This document shows positions 30,917-39,044 of a stretch of 64,000 bases of DNA, piece after piece (the stretch's first letter is position 1; every line of letters starts with the position of its first letter). This DNA comes from Mesorhizobium sp. 65-26 (lineage in GTDB: Bacteria > Pseudomonadota > Alphaproteobacteria > Rhizobiales > Rhizobiaceae). The position numbers were made by a program, and so were the translations under genes. The stretch is taken from assembly GCA_001899205.1 (NCBI GenBank), contig MKVL01000010.1:819569-883568 (forward strand). Reading direction: 5' to 3'. The notes below the pieces were generated by a model, which was not told the origin of the DNA, searched no databases, and saw only the letters and a list, made by a program, of their open reading frames with translations.

Positions 30917-31891
30917 TCAGCGGATCACGGGCTCGCCATGGAAACGGCGGCGCGAGGGCCGCGATACGCCAAAGCCGACTTCCATCATCAGGCGCGGCGT
31001 ATGCGCCGGCACTGTGCCCATATGGAAGCCGAACGGATCCTCGACGAAGCCGAGGCCCGCCTTGCCTGTCAGCGTGACCGGGCTTTGTGGACCATAGACA
31101 TTCAGCACATCCTCGGCCGGATGGCCGACCAGCAACGTCAGCTGATGCCTGAGCGCGCGGCGCCTTTGGCTGCCCTTGACATAGACATGCGGGCCGGTGC
31201 CCGCGTCGACCGGAACGAGGTAGAAAAAGAACTTCAACATCCGCCAGTCGTCGAGATCGAAATGATACTTGCCGAGCGAGGCGAGGTTCTTGTCCGCATC
31301 CGAGGCCTTGCCAGTCGGAAAGCTCCACCAGACGCGCGTGGTGATCAGCTTGGCCTGACCGCCGAGATAGTGCCGGGCGACGTCGAGAAGCAGCGGATCC
31401 TTCTGGACTGCAAGGGCGGCCGGGCATTCCAGGATGCGCTCGAAATAGTGGCCGCTGAGCAGCGAGCGGCCGAACTGCCGTTCCGCCTCGGTATGCTCAC
31501 CCGGCATGAATTCGAGACGCCTGTCGAAATTGCCGAAACACGGCGTGCGCTGGGCGAAGGCGGCGATTTCCTCGTGGATCGCCGGTGGCAACAGGAAGCC
31601 TGAGAACAGTCCATCCGAGCGGAGGGCTTCGACCACCGTCTCGGGGTCGGTGCCATCGAACATGGTTCTTCCCGGACTGTCGAATGAGCGGGCTCGCTCG
31701 GCGCCAAGCCAGTGCAAGCGGCGCCCCGGCATGGTGCGTGCGAGAATAAACATCGGTAGCCAGGCCGGGTTTTCGCGCAGGTCCTTCAGATATGTCGGAA
31801 CGCGGACCGCGATGCGCCTGAGCAGGCTGCCGCTACGGGCGACGGCCTCAAGACTGGTCGCATCGGAATTGTCTTTGGTGGCAAGCTTCAT
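30917..31891 (-). CDS. Phytanoyl-CoA dioxygenase (PhyH)-like Fe(II)/2-oxoglutarate enzyme
   Basis: A 324-residue protein convergent with lolD. The central YHFDLDDWRMLKFFFYLVPV segment gives the HxD iron motif of the double-stranded beta-helix dioxygenases, and VYVKGSQRRR follows as in PhyH proteins. The distal FHMGTVPAHTPRLMMEVGFG supplies the second histidine and the arginine for 2-oxoglutarate. The N-terminal 110 residues lack known motifs. Substrate unknown; similar proteins often modify lipids or secondary metabolites. The gene stands alone. Confidence 0.75.
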   Translation of the reverse strand: MKLATKDNSDATSLEAVARSGSLLRRIAVRVPTYLKDLRENPAWLPMFILARTMPGRRLHWLGAERARSFDSPGRTMFDGTDPETVVEALRSDGLFSGFLLPPAIHEEIAAFAQRTPCFGNFDRRLEFMPGEHTEAERQFGRSLLSGHYFERILECPAALAVQKDPLLLDVARHYLGGQAKLITTRVWWSFPTGKASDADKNLASLGKYHFDLDDWRMLKFFFYLVPVDAGTGPHVYVKGSQRRRALRHQLTLLVGHPAEDVLNVYGPQSPVTLTGKAGLGFVEDPFGFHMGTVPAHTPRLMMEVGFGVSRPSRRRFHGEPVIR

Positions 31892-32146
31892 CGGGTCCTC
31901 GCAAGCGTTGGCGTTCGACGAAGCGACAGCCGCTCACCCAATCCCGATTTCCCGCATGAACGATGCTAGTACGAGCAGGCCTTGTGTGCAACGCACAATG
32001 CCCTCGACGGCGGGGGATCAGCTCTCCAGCGAACTCCGACTGGCATCGGGGCAAAGCGACGACACGTACATGAACGGTTGTCTGCCGAGTTTAACCCTTC
32101 GCTAACCGTGCCGATTTTCGCGCCGATCCCCTTATCGCTTTGCGCG
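31892..32146. other. Spacer between dioxygenase gene and SOS micropeptide
   Basis: About 255 bp with no credible gene. It serves as the upstream region for the dioxygenase (minus strand) and leads into the LexA-controlled promoter on the plus strand. Confidence 0.5.
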
Positions 32147-32181
32147 TTGACATTTGAACAAAATTAGAACAAATTGAGAAC
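32147..32181 (+). promoter_or_regulatory. Promoter with two overlapping LexA (SOS) boxes
   Basis: A perfect -35 TTGACA occupies 32147-32152. Over the spacer and -10 region run two alphaproteobacterial LexA boxes, GAAC-N7-GAAC, at 32156-32170 and 32167-32181, sharing the middle GAAC. The -10 at 17-bp spacing (CAAATT) is weak. LexA bound here would block RNA polymerase, so the downstream micropeptide should be DNA-damage-induced. Confidence 0.8.
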
Positions 32182-32203
32182 ATACTAACAACAGGAGAGA
32201 GTT

Positions 32204-32290
32204 ATGACCGATTTCGCTCACGATGTCATCTCGCTGGTGTGCATGAGCACGTTTCTGGTTTCGATGGCGATCTGGATCGGCGCGATGTGA
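32204..32290 (+). CDS. 28-residue SOS-controlled membrane micropeptide
   Basis: The frame reads MTDFAHDVISLVCMST... and ends AIWIGAM, with a stop at 32288-32290. A strong ribosome-binding site (AGGAGAG) lies four bases ahead of the ATG. Residues 8-28 form one hydrophobic helix with a short acidic cytosolic N-terminus. The only regulatory input visible is the double LexA box 22 bp upstream. In Caulobacter the LexA-regulated SidA is a 29-residue inner-membrane peptide that blocks division. Size, topology and regulation match that class, although I cannot confirm sequence homology. Too short for ordinary gene callers. Confidence 0.75.
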   Translation: MTDFAHDVISLVCMSTFLVSMAIWIGAM

Positions 32291-32295
32291 TGAGA

Positions 32296-32313
32296 GGCGG
32301 CGCCAGCGCCGCC
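32296..32313 (+). terminator. GC-rich hairpin behind the micropeptide
   Basis: Seven-bp perfect stem GGCGGCG/CGCCGCC with a CCAG loop, five bases after the micropeptide stop. Only a weak TT follows, so termination would be partial and read-through into the protease gene is possible. Confidence 0.45.
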
Positions 32314-32403
32314 CTTGGAATTCCGCGGCAAGCGGGGCTTGCGCCGTTAAGCCTTTCTTGCCGCCCCCGGCGCTAGGGTCTCCTTCGGACAGGAGTGCGC
32401 CGG

Positions 32404-33660
32404 ATGTCTCCCTTCGTGATCGCCGTGCTCGTGGCGAGCAATCTCGGGCTGATTTTCCTGCTGATGAGAGTGCCGCTTGGCCTGCGCACGGTGCGGCTCA
32501 GCCGGGTCGTTGCCGCCGACAGGCAGCGCCTTTGGCAGGCCTTGTGGCCGCTGGGAAAGGATGCCGGCTGGTCGGGTGAGATCCTCGATGCGCGCGCCCT
32601 GGACGAGGCGGGGCTGGTGGCGGTGACGCTGTCATGGGAAGGCCGCGACGGGCGGCCGATCGAGCGCAAGGCGATACTTGGGGATGTCGTGCCGGGGCGC
32701 AGCTTTTCCATGCGGGTGCTTGAGGATACCGCGCTCGACGTGTCCTTCTGGGCGGACTATCGCGAAACGGTGGAGCTCGCCGACGAAGTTGCCGGTGGCA
32801 CGCGCGTGACGCTTGGCCGCACCGACCGCTACCGCGGCCTCGCCTTCCTGATCTACCGTTATTTCGCCACGCGCCGCGAACTGGCCAAGCTCCAGCACTG
32901 GGTGGTCAGCGGCCGGTACAGCAGGGGTGGCTGGTTCGAGCATCCGCTCAGTCAGATCGGCTTCGCCGTACTCTCGGCGCTCATTCTGTGGCCGTTCTTC
33001 GGGCTCAATTCCGGCGGCCTGGCCCTAGCGGCCATCCTGACGTCGGCGGTCGCCCTGCACGAACTCGGTCACATGGCCGCCTTCCGCCTGATGGGGCATA
33101 ACAGGGCGCGCATGATCTTCATTCCTTTGCTTGGCGGCATCGCCATCGGCGGGCGCCCCTATGACAGCCGCTTCGAGGTCGCGTTCGTGGCGCTGATGGG
33201 GGCGGGCTTTTCCGCGTTCCTCGTGCCGCCGCTGATCGCCGCAAGCGCCCTTGCCGGCGGGGAAGGGCATCGGCTGGCGGCTGCTCTGCTCGCGACGCTG
33301 GCGGGCTTCGTGGCCCTGTTCAACATCGCCAACCTGATGCCGGTCTGGAAATTCGATGGCGGCCAGGTGCTGCGGCAGATCTGCCCCGGTCCGGTCGTGC
33401 TGGCGCTGGCGTCCTTCTCGCTGCTGTCCGGGCTGCTCGCGCTCGGTTGGCGCGCCGGCTTCTCCTCGGGCTTCCTGCTGGCGGCGGGCGCGATCTTCGC
33501 CGTGCTGAGCCTGCTCACCGTCGGCAGCGGCGTTAAGCCGCGCCATGAACTGAAGCCGATCGGCGCCGTGGACCGGCTGGCCATCGCTGCGGCGCTGCTG
33601 GCGGTGTTCGCTATCCATGGCTACGGGGTGCTCTGGGCCTCCGCGCGCCTGGTGGCTTGA
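32404..33660 (+). CDS. Membrane M50-type metalloprotease with N-terminal SRPBCC-like domain
   Basis: A 418-residue protein. After one N-terminal membrane helix, residues about 30-165 look like a START/SRPBCC domain (ADRQRLWQALWPLGKDAGWS through FATRRELAKLQHW). The second half is polytopic: a helix carries HELGH (HExxH zinc motif) near residue 220, and a later helix carries NLMPVWKFDGGQVL, the NxxPxxxxDGG motif of site-2 proteases. This combination supports intramembrane proteolysis, with an unknown substrate. AGGAG lies eight bases ahead of the ATG at 32404. It is 113 bp downstream of the SOS micropeptide on the same strand and ends facing lipB. Confidence 0.8.
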   Translation: MSPFVIAVLVASNLGLIFLLMRVPLGLRTVRLSRVVAADRQRLWQALWPLGKDAGWSGEILDARALDEAGLVAVTLSWEGRDGRPIERKAILGDVVPGRSFSMRVLEDTALDVSFWADYRETVELADEVAGGTRVTLGRTDRYRGLAFLIYRYFATRRELAKLQHWVVSGRYSRGGWFEHPLSQIGFAVLSALILWPFFGLNSGGLALAAILTSAVALHELGHMAAFRLMGHNRARMIFIPLLGGIAIGGRPYDSRFEVAFVALMGAGFSAFLVPPLIAASALAGGEGHRLAAALLATLAGFVALFNIANLMPVWKFDGGQVLRQICPGPVVLALASFSLLSGLLALGWRAGFSSGFLLAAGAIFAVLSLLTVGSGVKPRHELKPIGAVDRLAIAAALLAVFAIHGYGVLWASARLVA

Positions 33661-33676
33661 TCGACCGGCACGTTAG

Positions 33677-34420
33677 TCAGCCCGCCTTGCGGACAGTCCC
33701 GGCAGCGGCGGTGACGGCCGGGCCGAACACCTCTTCGAAGGACGCCTTCAGCGCCAGGTCGAGATCGGCCATCGTCACCGGCAGGCCGAGGTCGACCAAG
33801 CTGGTCACTCCATGGTCCTGCACGCCGCACGGCACGATGCCGCCGAAATGGCCAAGGTCGGGCTCGACGTTGATGGCGATGCCGTGGAAGCTCACCCAGC
33901 GCCGCAACCGGATGCCGATGGCGGCGATCTTGTCCTCGGCGGGCGAACCGTCGGGCATTGCCGGCCGGTCCGGCCGGACCACCCAGACACCGACCCGGTC
34001 CTCGCGCCGCTCGCCATGCACGTTGAACGCTGCAAGCGTGCCGATGATCCATTGCTCGAGCGCTGCGACGAAGGCACGCACGTCCTCACGCCGCCGTTTC
34101 AGGTCGAGCATGACGTAGGCCACCCGCTGTCCCGGCCCATGATAGGTGTACTCGCCGCCGCGTCCGGCCGCGAAGACCGGAAACCGATCGGGATCGATGA
34201 GGTCTTCCTGGCGGGCGCTTGTGCCCGCCGTATAGAGTGGCGGATGCTCCACCAGCCAGACCAGTTCGCCGGCCTCGCCGCGGCGGATTGCCTCGGCCCG
34301 GGCCTCCATGAAGGCGAGCGCTTCGGGATAAAGGGTCAATCCCGGCTCGATGCGCCATTCGACGGGAGACGAGCCGGGCAGGGGCAGGAACGACGTGGCG
34401 ATCTGGCTGCGTTCTGACAT
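33677..34420 (-). CDS. lipB: Octanoyl-[acyl-carrier-protein]:protein N-octanoyltransferase LipB
   Basis: Transfers octanoate from ACP to lipoyl domains, the first step of lipoate assembly. The 247 residues include [20 protein letters not shown], the [20 protein letters not shown] block with the active-site lysine, and [17 protein letters not shown] with the catalytic cysteine. A C-terminal stretch of about 30 residues beyond the core is usual in rhizobia. Convergent with the protease gene. Confidence 0.95.
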   Translation of the reverse strand: MSERSQIATSFLPLPGSSPVEWRIEPGLTLYPEALAFMEARAEAIRRGEAGELVWLVEHPPLYTAGTSARQEDLIDPDRFPVFAAGRGGEYTYHGPGQRVAYVMLDLKRRREDVRAFVAALEQWIIGTLAAFNVHGERREDRVGVWVVRPDRPAMPDGSPAEDKIAAIGIRLRRWVSFHGIAINVEPDLGHFGGIVPCGVQDHGVTSLVDLGLPVTMADLDLALKASFEEVFGPAVTAAAGTVRKAG

Positions 34421-34678
34421 GATTCTTCCCGTCCGGCTGGGATTCGCGCAAAGGCGCTGCCCGGCCGTCTTACAATCTCATGGCGCGACCGCGAAAGATC
34501 GCCGTCCGGCACCGCTCTTCATATGGCGGCAATCGCGCGAAACGTCCAGTTTGGGTGCAAATCGCAAAGCTGTGGAACGTTGTGCCAGCCTGCTACGAAT
34601 ATTGCGCGCGACGCTCTTGTTTCGCCGGAAACGATTTGCTACACGCCGCGAGCCGGTCGGTTCCGGCTCCTACCACGT

Positions 34679-34763
34679 GCGGTCGTGGCGGAATTGGTAG
34701 ACGCGCAGCGTTGAGGTCGCTGTGGGGCAACCCGTGGAAGTTCGAGTCTTCTCGACCGCACCA
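34679..34763 (+). tRNA. tRNA-Leu (anticodon GAG)
   Basis: An 85-nt gene with a 7-bp acceptor stem GCGGTCG/CGACCGC. The anticodon arm has stem CAGCG/CGCTG and loop TTGAGGT, so the anticodon is GAG. It has a long class II variable arm (TGGGGCAACCCGT), T-loop TTCGAGT and a genomically encoded CCA end. All arms pair, so the gene looks functional. It decodes CTC and CTT leucine codons. Confidence 0.95.
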
Positions 34764-34912
34764 TTCTCCTTCTCTTTTTTGATGCCAGCTGTCCTCCGCG
34801 AGGACTGGCGCGATGACGTCTTCGCACGAAGGGTGTTCGCTCGACATTCGAAGCCGCACGGCGTGCTCATCGAGGGAAGGCTGGTGCCAAGGGCGAAGGC
34901 TGACGCCAAGCT

Positions 34913-35047
34913 TCAGTCCGGCCACCAGACAAAGTAAAAGCGGCCGATCTTCAGGACGGGGACTTTGCGTGCCCGCTCGGCTTCCCTCAGTTCGCGATAG
35001 ACTTTTATCTTGAACGTGCCGCCGGGCAGTTTCAGCCGAAATGCCAT
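34913..35047 (-). CDS. Small basic protein of 44 residues
   Basis: The frame begins MAFRLKLPGGTFKIKVYREL and ends GRFYFVWWPD. AGGGA lies six bases ahead of the ATG. It is highly charged (Lys/Arg-rich) with an aromatic tail, like other small rhizobial hypothetical proteins, but I know no function. A longer open frame reaches upstream to 35500 through sequence without coding character; the short form is preferred. Confidence 0.5.
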   Translation of the reverse strand: MAFRLKLPGGTFKIKVYRELREAERARKVPVLKIGRFYFVWWPD

Positions 35048-35378
35048 TCGTGGTCCCTGTCGAAGGGCAATGCGCGAATGGCCGGCGCCGTAGGGGGGTG
35101 GGGGGAGGTGGCCATCAGCGCCGGCCCAGCGGGTATCAGGTCCGCCGCCAGTCATGGATGCCAGACTCTCCCTACAGGGGTTATGGTGTGATCGCGGAAC
35201 TGGGTGGTCCCACCGTCCGATTTGTGCCGCGCCAACGTTCTGCAAACGCCGGAAAAGCCTTGTGATTCGCCGATGCGGACAACCCAGCCAACGCCGGGAA
35301 GCCGAGTTCGATCCAATGCAGGTTAAGTCGAACGGTCGGTCGTGGCGAGAGATGGAGCAAAGCGCTGTGAGCAGCGAA
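35048..35378. other. Spacer without recognised gene
   Basis: About 330 bp containing a G-rich run (GGGGGGTGGGGGGAGG near 35091-35106). No supported coding frame, tRNA or promoter was found. Confidence 0.4.
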
Positions 35379-35411
35379 TGACACCGGAGCGACATTGCCG
35401 CTCCGGTGTCA
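35379..35411 (-). terminator. Strong hairpin at the 3' end of ppa
   Basis: Thirteen-bp perfect stem TGACACCGGAGCG/CGCTCCGGTGTCA with a seven-base loop, 13 bases past the pyrophosphatase stop. The U-tract is poor (TTCGC), but position and stability fit a transcript end. Confidence 0.6.
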
Positions 35412-35423
35412 GCCACGAGAGGA

Positions 35424-36026
35424 TTACTTCTTCTTGTCGGCGTAGGCCTTGATCGCCGCGGCGACTTCGTTCTCCGCGGCTGCCGCGGTATCGAAGCCAT
35501 CCAGCTCGACCTTCTTGCTGCCTTCCGGAAGGTCCTTGTAGACGCGGAAGAAGGCCTGGAGGCGCTGCTGCTCGATCTCCGGCAGGTCGGACACTTCCTT
35601 GATCGCCTTGTACGTGGGGTCGATCTTGGCGGCGGGCACGGCGATGATCTTGCTGTCCTTCTCGCCGCCGTCGATCATCTTGAGCACGCCGATGGCGCGC
35701 ACGCGGATGATCGAGCCGGGCGCGATCGGCTCGCGGGAATAGACGAGGGCGTCGAGCGGATCGCCGTCGCCGCCGAGCGAACTGGTGATCGAGCCGTAGT
35801 TGGTCGGGTAGGCCATGGGCATGGACAGGAACCGGTCAACGACGATGTGCCCGGTATCGGCATCGATCTCGTATTTGGTGAACGAACCAGCGGGAATTTC
35901 AATGGCCGTATAGAATTCCTTGCTGTCGGTCGGCTGAGGATAATCGAGGAAGGAAACATATTCTGCGGCAATGACGGGTGTGGCGCTCAGAAATGTGGCG
36001 AGGGCTGTGGCGAGTATGGTTTTCAT
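35424..36026 (-). CDS. ppa: Exported inorganic pyrophosphatase (family I)
   Basis: Hydrolyses pyrophosphate to phosphate with Mg2+. The 200 residues begin with a clear Sec signal peptide (MKTILATALATFLSATPVIA, cleavage after ...VIAA), so the enzyme is periplasmic rather than cytosolic. The catalytic core shows the YPTNYGSITSSLGGDGDPLD region with the DGDPLDALV metal-binding motif, and KIIAVPAAKIDPTY. The usual cytosolic PPase would be encoded elsewhere. A secreted copy may scavenge phosphate from external pyrophosphate (inference). Confidence 0.88.
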   Translation of the reverse strand: MKTILATALATFLSATPVIAAEYVSFLDYPQPTDSKEFYTAIEIPAGSFTKYEIDADTGHIVVDRFLSMPMAYPTNYGSITSSLGGDGDPLDALVYSREPIAPGSIIRVRAIGVLKMIDGGEKDSKIIAVPAAKIDPTYKAIKEVSDLPEIEQQRLQAFFRVYKDLPEGSKKVELDGFDTAAAAENEVAAAIKAYADKKK

Positions 36027-36498
36027 GGAAGGCCTCGTTTGTGTTGAACAAACGCCGCCTAGACGCCGGTTGTTACAGGTAGATGACGAACGTCATTGAC
36101 GATCTTCTTGATGTTCGCCGCTGGACATCGTCCGGGTCTTGCGGATGGCGGGAAGCCGGCTTGTGCCAGATTTCCGACCGCGACGGCGACAACGGCCATC
36201 ATTCGCCGATGTCGACACCATCGAACCGGAAGGCGCCGAGCGGGCTCTGGATGAAGCCTTCGACATTCTTGCGCATGGGAACGACGGCAGCCTTCGAAAT
36301 GCAGCCAGCCAATCCGGGGGCTGTCTGCCGCCATGCGGTGGTCGGCAGGCGAATGGGAGACCGCACATTCCATGTCTCTGCTCCTCACTCTATCTATTTG
36401 TTTTTGCCATGTTTCGGGCGTGTTGGGTGATTTCACCCCGTCGCAAAGTACGTTAGAGGTGACCGGTCTTTCCGAAATGCCAGAGGTCGGAGGTGCCG
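36027..36498. other. Spacer between ppa and mgtE
   Basis: About 470 bp with only short non-conserved frames. A GTTTGT/ACAAAC inverted repeat lies just upstream of ppa (about 36040-36056). I looked for an M-box or other Mg2+ sensor ahead of mgtE and saw none. Confidence 0.4.
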
Positions 36499-37911
36499 GT
36501 GGAACGCGAAGCAACGACCGGTCCACAGGCCGCCGAACAGGTCCGCGCCGACATCTATGGCGAGGATGGCGCGGTGCTGCCGTCCTTTCTCACGACGATC
36601 GAAACCGCGATTGCCGGGCGCGACGCGCCCGCTCTGAAGCGCGAGGTGGACGATCTCCACCAGTCCGAGCTTGGCGACCTTCTGGAAGCCCTGCACCCCG
36701 ACCAGCGTCGGGCGCTGGTCGAGTTGCTCGGCGCCGATTTCGACTTCTCGGCGCTGACCGAGGTCGACGAGGCGATCCGTCTCGACATCGTCGAGAACCT
36801 GCCCAACGCGCAGATCGCGCAGGCGGTGCAGGAGCTCGATTCCGACGACGCGGTCTACATCCTGGAAGACCTGGACGAGGAGGACCAGGACGAGATTCTG
36901 TCGCAGCTTCCGTTCACTAAACGCATCCGGTTGCGTCGCTCACTGGACTATCCGGAGGAGACGGCCGGTCGCCGCATGCAGACCGAGTTCGTCGCCGTGC
37001 CGCCGTTCTGGACCGTCGGCCAGACGATCGACTACATGCGCGAGGACAAGAACCTGCCCGACCGGTTCAGCCAGATCTTCGTCATCGATCCGACCTTCAA
37101 GCTGGTCGGCGCCGTCGACCTCGACCAGATCCTGCGCTCCAGGCGCAACGTCAAGGTCGAGGAGATCATGTATGAGACCCGGCATGCGATCCCCGCTACC
37201 ATGGACCAGGAAGAGGCGGCCCGCGAATTCGAGCAATACGATCTCCTGTCCGCGGCCGTCGTGGACGAGAACGAGCGGCTGGTCGGCGTGCTGACCATCG
37301 ACGACGTGGTCGACGTCATCCAGCAGGAGGCCGAGGAGGACCTGCTGCGCATGGGCGGCGTCGGCGACGAAGAGCTCTCCGACAACATTTTCTCCACATC
37401 GCGCTCGCGCGTTCCCTGGCTGCTGATCAATCTCTTCACCGCCTTCCTGGCGGCGTCGGTGATCGGGCTGTTCGACCGCACGATCGAGCACATCGTGGCG
37501 CTCGCCGTGCTGATGCCGATCGTGGCCGGCATGGGAGGCAATGCCGGCTCGCAAACGATGACGGTGACCGTGCGCGCGCTGGCGACGAAGGATCTCGATA
37601 TCTACAATGCCGGCCGCATCATCCGCCGCGAGATGGGCGTCGGCTTCATCAACGGCATCGTCTTCGCGATCCTCATCGGCTGCGTCGCGGCAACTTGGTT
37701 CCACGATCCCAATCTTGGCGGCATCATCGCCGCGGCGATGATCATCAACATGTTCGTCGCAGCGCTCGCAGGCATTCTCATTCCGCTGCTGCTCGACCGC
37801 TTCAAGATCGACCCCGCCGTGGCCTCGGCGGTCTTCGTCACCACCGTTACCGACGTGGTCGGCTTCTTTGCCTTCCTCGGCCTTGCCACCTGGTGGTTCG
37901 GCTTTCCTTAG
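36499..37911 (+). CDS. mgtE: Magnesium transporter MgtE
   Basis: Mg2+-selective channel/transporter, 470 residues from the preferred GTG at 36499 (GGAGG five bases upstream; another GTG lies two codons earlier). The order is an MgtE N superhelical domain (about 45-145, with LEALHPDQRRALVELLG), a CBS pair (about 145-270, FVIDPTFKLVGAVDLDQIL and VVDENERLVGVLTIDDVVDV) and a five-helix pore domain carrying MPIVAGMGGNAGSQTMTV. The cytosolic domains gate the pore by sensing Mg2+. Monocistronic. Confidence 0.95.
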   Translation: MEREATTGPQAAEQVRADIYGEDGAVLPSFLTTIETAIAGRDAPALKREVDDLHQSELGDLLEALHPDQRRALVELLGADFDFSALTEVDEAIRLDIVENLPNAQIAQAVQELDSDDAVYILEDLDEEDQDEILSQLPFTKRIRLRRSLDYPEETAGRRMQTEFVAVPPFWTVGQTIDYMREDKNLPDRFSQIFVIDPTFKLVGAVDLDQILRSRRNVKVEEIMYETRHAIPATMDQEEAAREFEQYDLLSAAVVDENERLVGVLTIDDVVDVIQQEAEEDLLRMGGVGDEELSDNIFSTSRSRVPWLLINLFTAFLAASVIGLFDRTIEHIVALAVLMPIVAGMGGNAGSQTMTVTVRALATKDLDIYNAGRIIRREMGVGFINGIVFAILIGCVAATWFHDPNLGGIIAAAMIINMFVAALAGILIPLLLDRFKIDPAVASAVFVTTVTDVVGFFAFLGLATWWFGFP

Positions 37912-37954
37912 GGCGGCGAAGAGGGGCTCAAGGCGGAACAACGGCCTTGGCGTC

Positions 37955-38356
37955 TCAGCCTGAAGCAATCGCGCGAGCCGCGTCGACAGCTCGGTCCAGC
38001 AGGATTCTATAACGGCCTTGTCCTATCTCGCGTCGATATTCCGCGAGGGACCAGATTTGCACGTCCTGTGGAAGGGCTCCATCGGCGCGCTGGATTTCAA
38101 ATTGGACCACCATTTTTGCATCGATGAGCAGGACATACCCGTCTTCGTGTTGGTCCGGTATATCCCGCATCAAATGGAAGACGGTGCCGCTCAATCCCAG
38201 CGAGGCGACGGCCTTGATCAGGGCCAAATCGCGAGAGGATTCTTCCGGCCTCAGCCTCAGTGGTTCAATGTCGTAGCGATCTCTAAGGTACTTGGCCGGC
38301 ATCAGGTTGGTCGCTTCTTGAAAGGGTCGCGCTTGCCCGGTTCGGCGCAATGGCAC
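37955..38356 (-). CDS. Hypothetical protein
   Basis: A 133-residue frame opening with GTG; an internal ATG at residue 19 (MPAKYLRDRYDIEPLRL) is an equally good start. Contents are mixed alpha/beta without known motifs; HLMRDIPDQHEDGYVLLIDA and VQFEIQRADGA resemble strands of a small globular domain. Ribosome-binding sites are poor for both starts and G+C is lower than in mgtE. It could be a decaying fragment, since a competing frame upstream (MEDLCEKMGAIAPN) runs into it. Confidence 0.5.
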   Translation of the reverse strand: MPLRRTGQARPFQEATNLMPAKYLRDRYDIEPLRLRPEESSRDLALIKAVASLGLSGTVFHLMRDIPDQHEDGYVLLIDAKMVVQFEIQRADGALPQDVQIWSLAEYRREIGQGRYRILLDRAVDAARAIASG

Positions 38357-38495
38357 CCATCTTCTCGCAAAGATCTTCCATCGACCAGAGAGTTAGCGAC
38401 AGCCGGCCGCCAGCGAGCCTCTTTCAGCCCTTCAAACCAAGTTCCTTGGCGATGGCGATGATAATACCTCAGCGGATACGCAAATCCTAACTCAG

Positions 38496-38515
38496 ACGCG
38501 GCTCGACAGCCGCGT
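38496..38515 (+). other. Hairpin ahead of the MerR gene
   Basis: Eight-bp stem ACGCGGCT/AGCCGCGT with a CGAC loop, followed by TATTTGACTTTT. It could be a terminator, but no plus-strand transcript is known to end here. The rest of 38357-38657 shows no gene. Confidence 0.35.
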
Positions 38516-38518
38516 TAT

Positions 38519-38534
38519 TTGACTTTTACGTAAG
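38519..38534 (+). promoter_or_regulatory. Candidate MerR/LiuR-type operator
   Basis: TTGACTTTTACGTAAG resembles, with two differences, the TTGACGTTTACGTAAA-type operator I recall for LiuR-like MerR regulators of branched-chain acyl-CoA catabolism. It lies about 125 bp ahead of the MerR gene and could mediate autoregulation. Confidence 0.4.
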
Positions 38535-38657
38535 TGCCATGCGAGGCTGCTGGAGGAGGGCGTTGTTGATTCCGTTGCGGAATACGCCCTGGACACGGGC
38601 TTGCGCGATATCGCCTGGGAAGGCGATGGACGCCACATGCCGGCACGCGGAGCAACC

Positions 38658-39044
38658 ATGCGGGAATATTATTCGATAACCGAGCTGACCCGCGAATTCG
38701 ATATCTCGACGCGGACTTTGCGCTTCTACGAGGACGAGGGCCTCGTGCAGCCGGTTCGGCGCGGCCGTACGCGTCTGTTCCGGCCCTCCGATCGGCATCT
38801 GATCCGCCAGATCATGCGCGGCAAGCGGCTGGGCTTCTCGATCAACGAGATTCGCGAAATCATCCAGATGTACAAGGAACCGCCGGGCGAGGTGGGGCAG
38901 CTCAAGCTGATGATCAAGCGCATCGAGGAAAAGCGCGAGGACCTCCGGCAGAAGCGGCGCGACCTCGAGGAGACGCTGGCCGAGCTCGACCAGGCCGAGG
39001 AATCCTGTGTCGAGCGGCTGGCGGAACTCGGCGTCAACACCTGA
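38658..39044 (+). CDS. MerR-family transcriptional regulator (LiuR-like)
   Basis: A 128-residue regulator with an N-terminal winged helix: YYSITELTREFDISTRTLRF, then EDEGLVQPVRRGRTRLF. A linker (RLGFSINEIREIIQMY) leads to a long dimerisation coiled coil (about 80-120, RIEEKREDLRQKRRDLEE). The C-terminus ends GVNT and lacks the metal-binding cysteine pairs of MerR/CueR; the single Cys is in the coil end. Start 38658 is chosen for GGAG five bases upstream. Close rhizobial relatives sit beside isovaleryl-CoA dehydrogenase genes, but none is nearby here. Confidence 0.88.
   Translation: MREYYSITELTREFDISTRTLRFYEDEGLVQPVRRGRTRLFRPSDRHLIRQIMRGKRLGFSINEIREIIQMYKEPPGEVGQLKLMIKRIEEKREDLRQKRRDLEETLAELDQAEESCVERLAELGVNT

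Noticed and set aside
34913-35500. 195-codon form of the small gene at 34913
   Set aside because: The upstream 150 codons have no protein character. The internal ATG at 35047 has the ribosome-binding site.
36027-36498. Mg2+-sensing M-box leader ahead of mgtE
   Set aside because: No M-box consensus or convincing leader hairpins were visible; only short random frames.
37955-38660. Toxin-antitoxin pair
   Set aside because: The hypothetical gene has no toxin motif and no partner frame with a ribosome-binding site.
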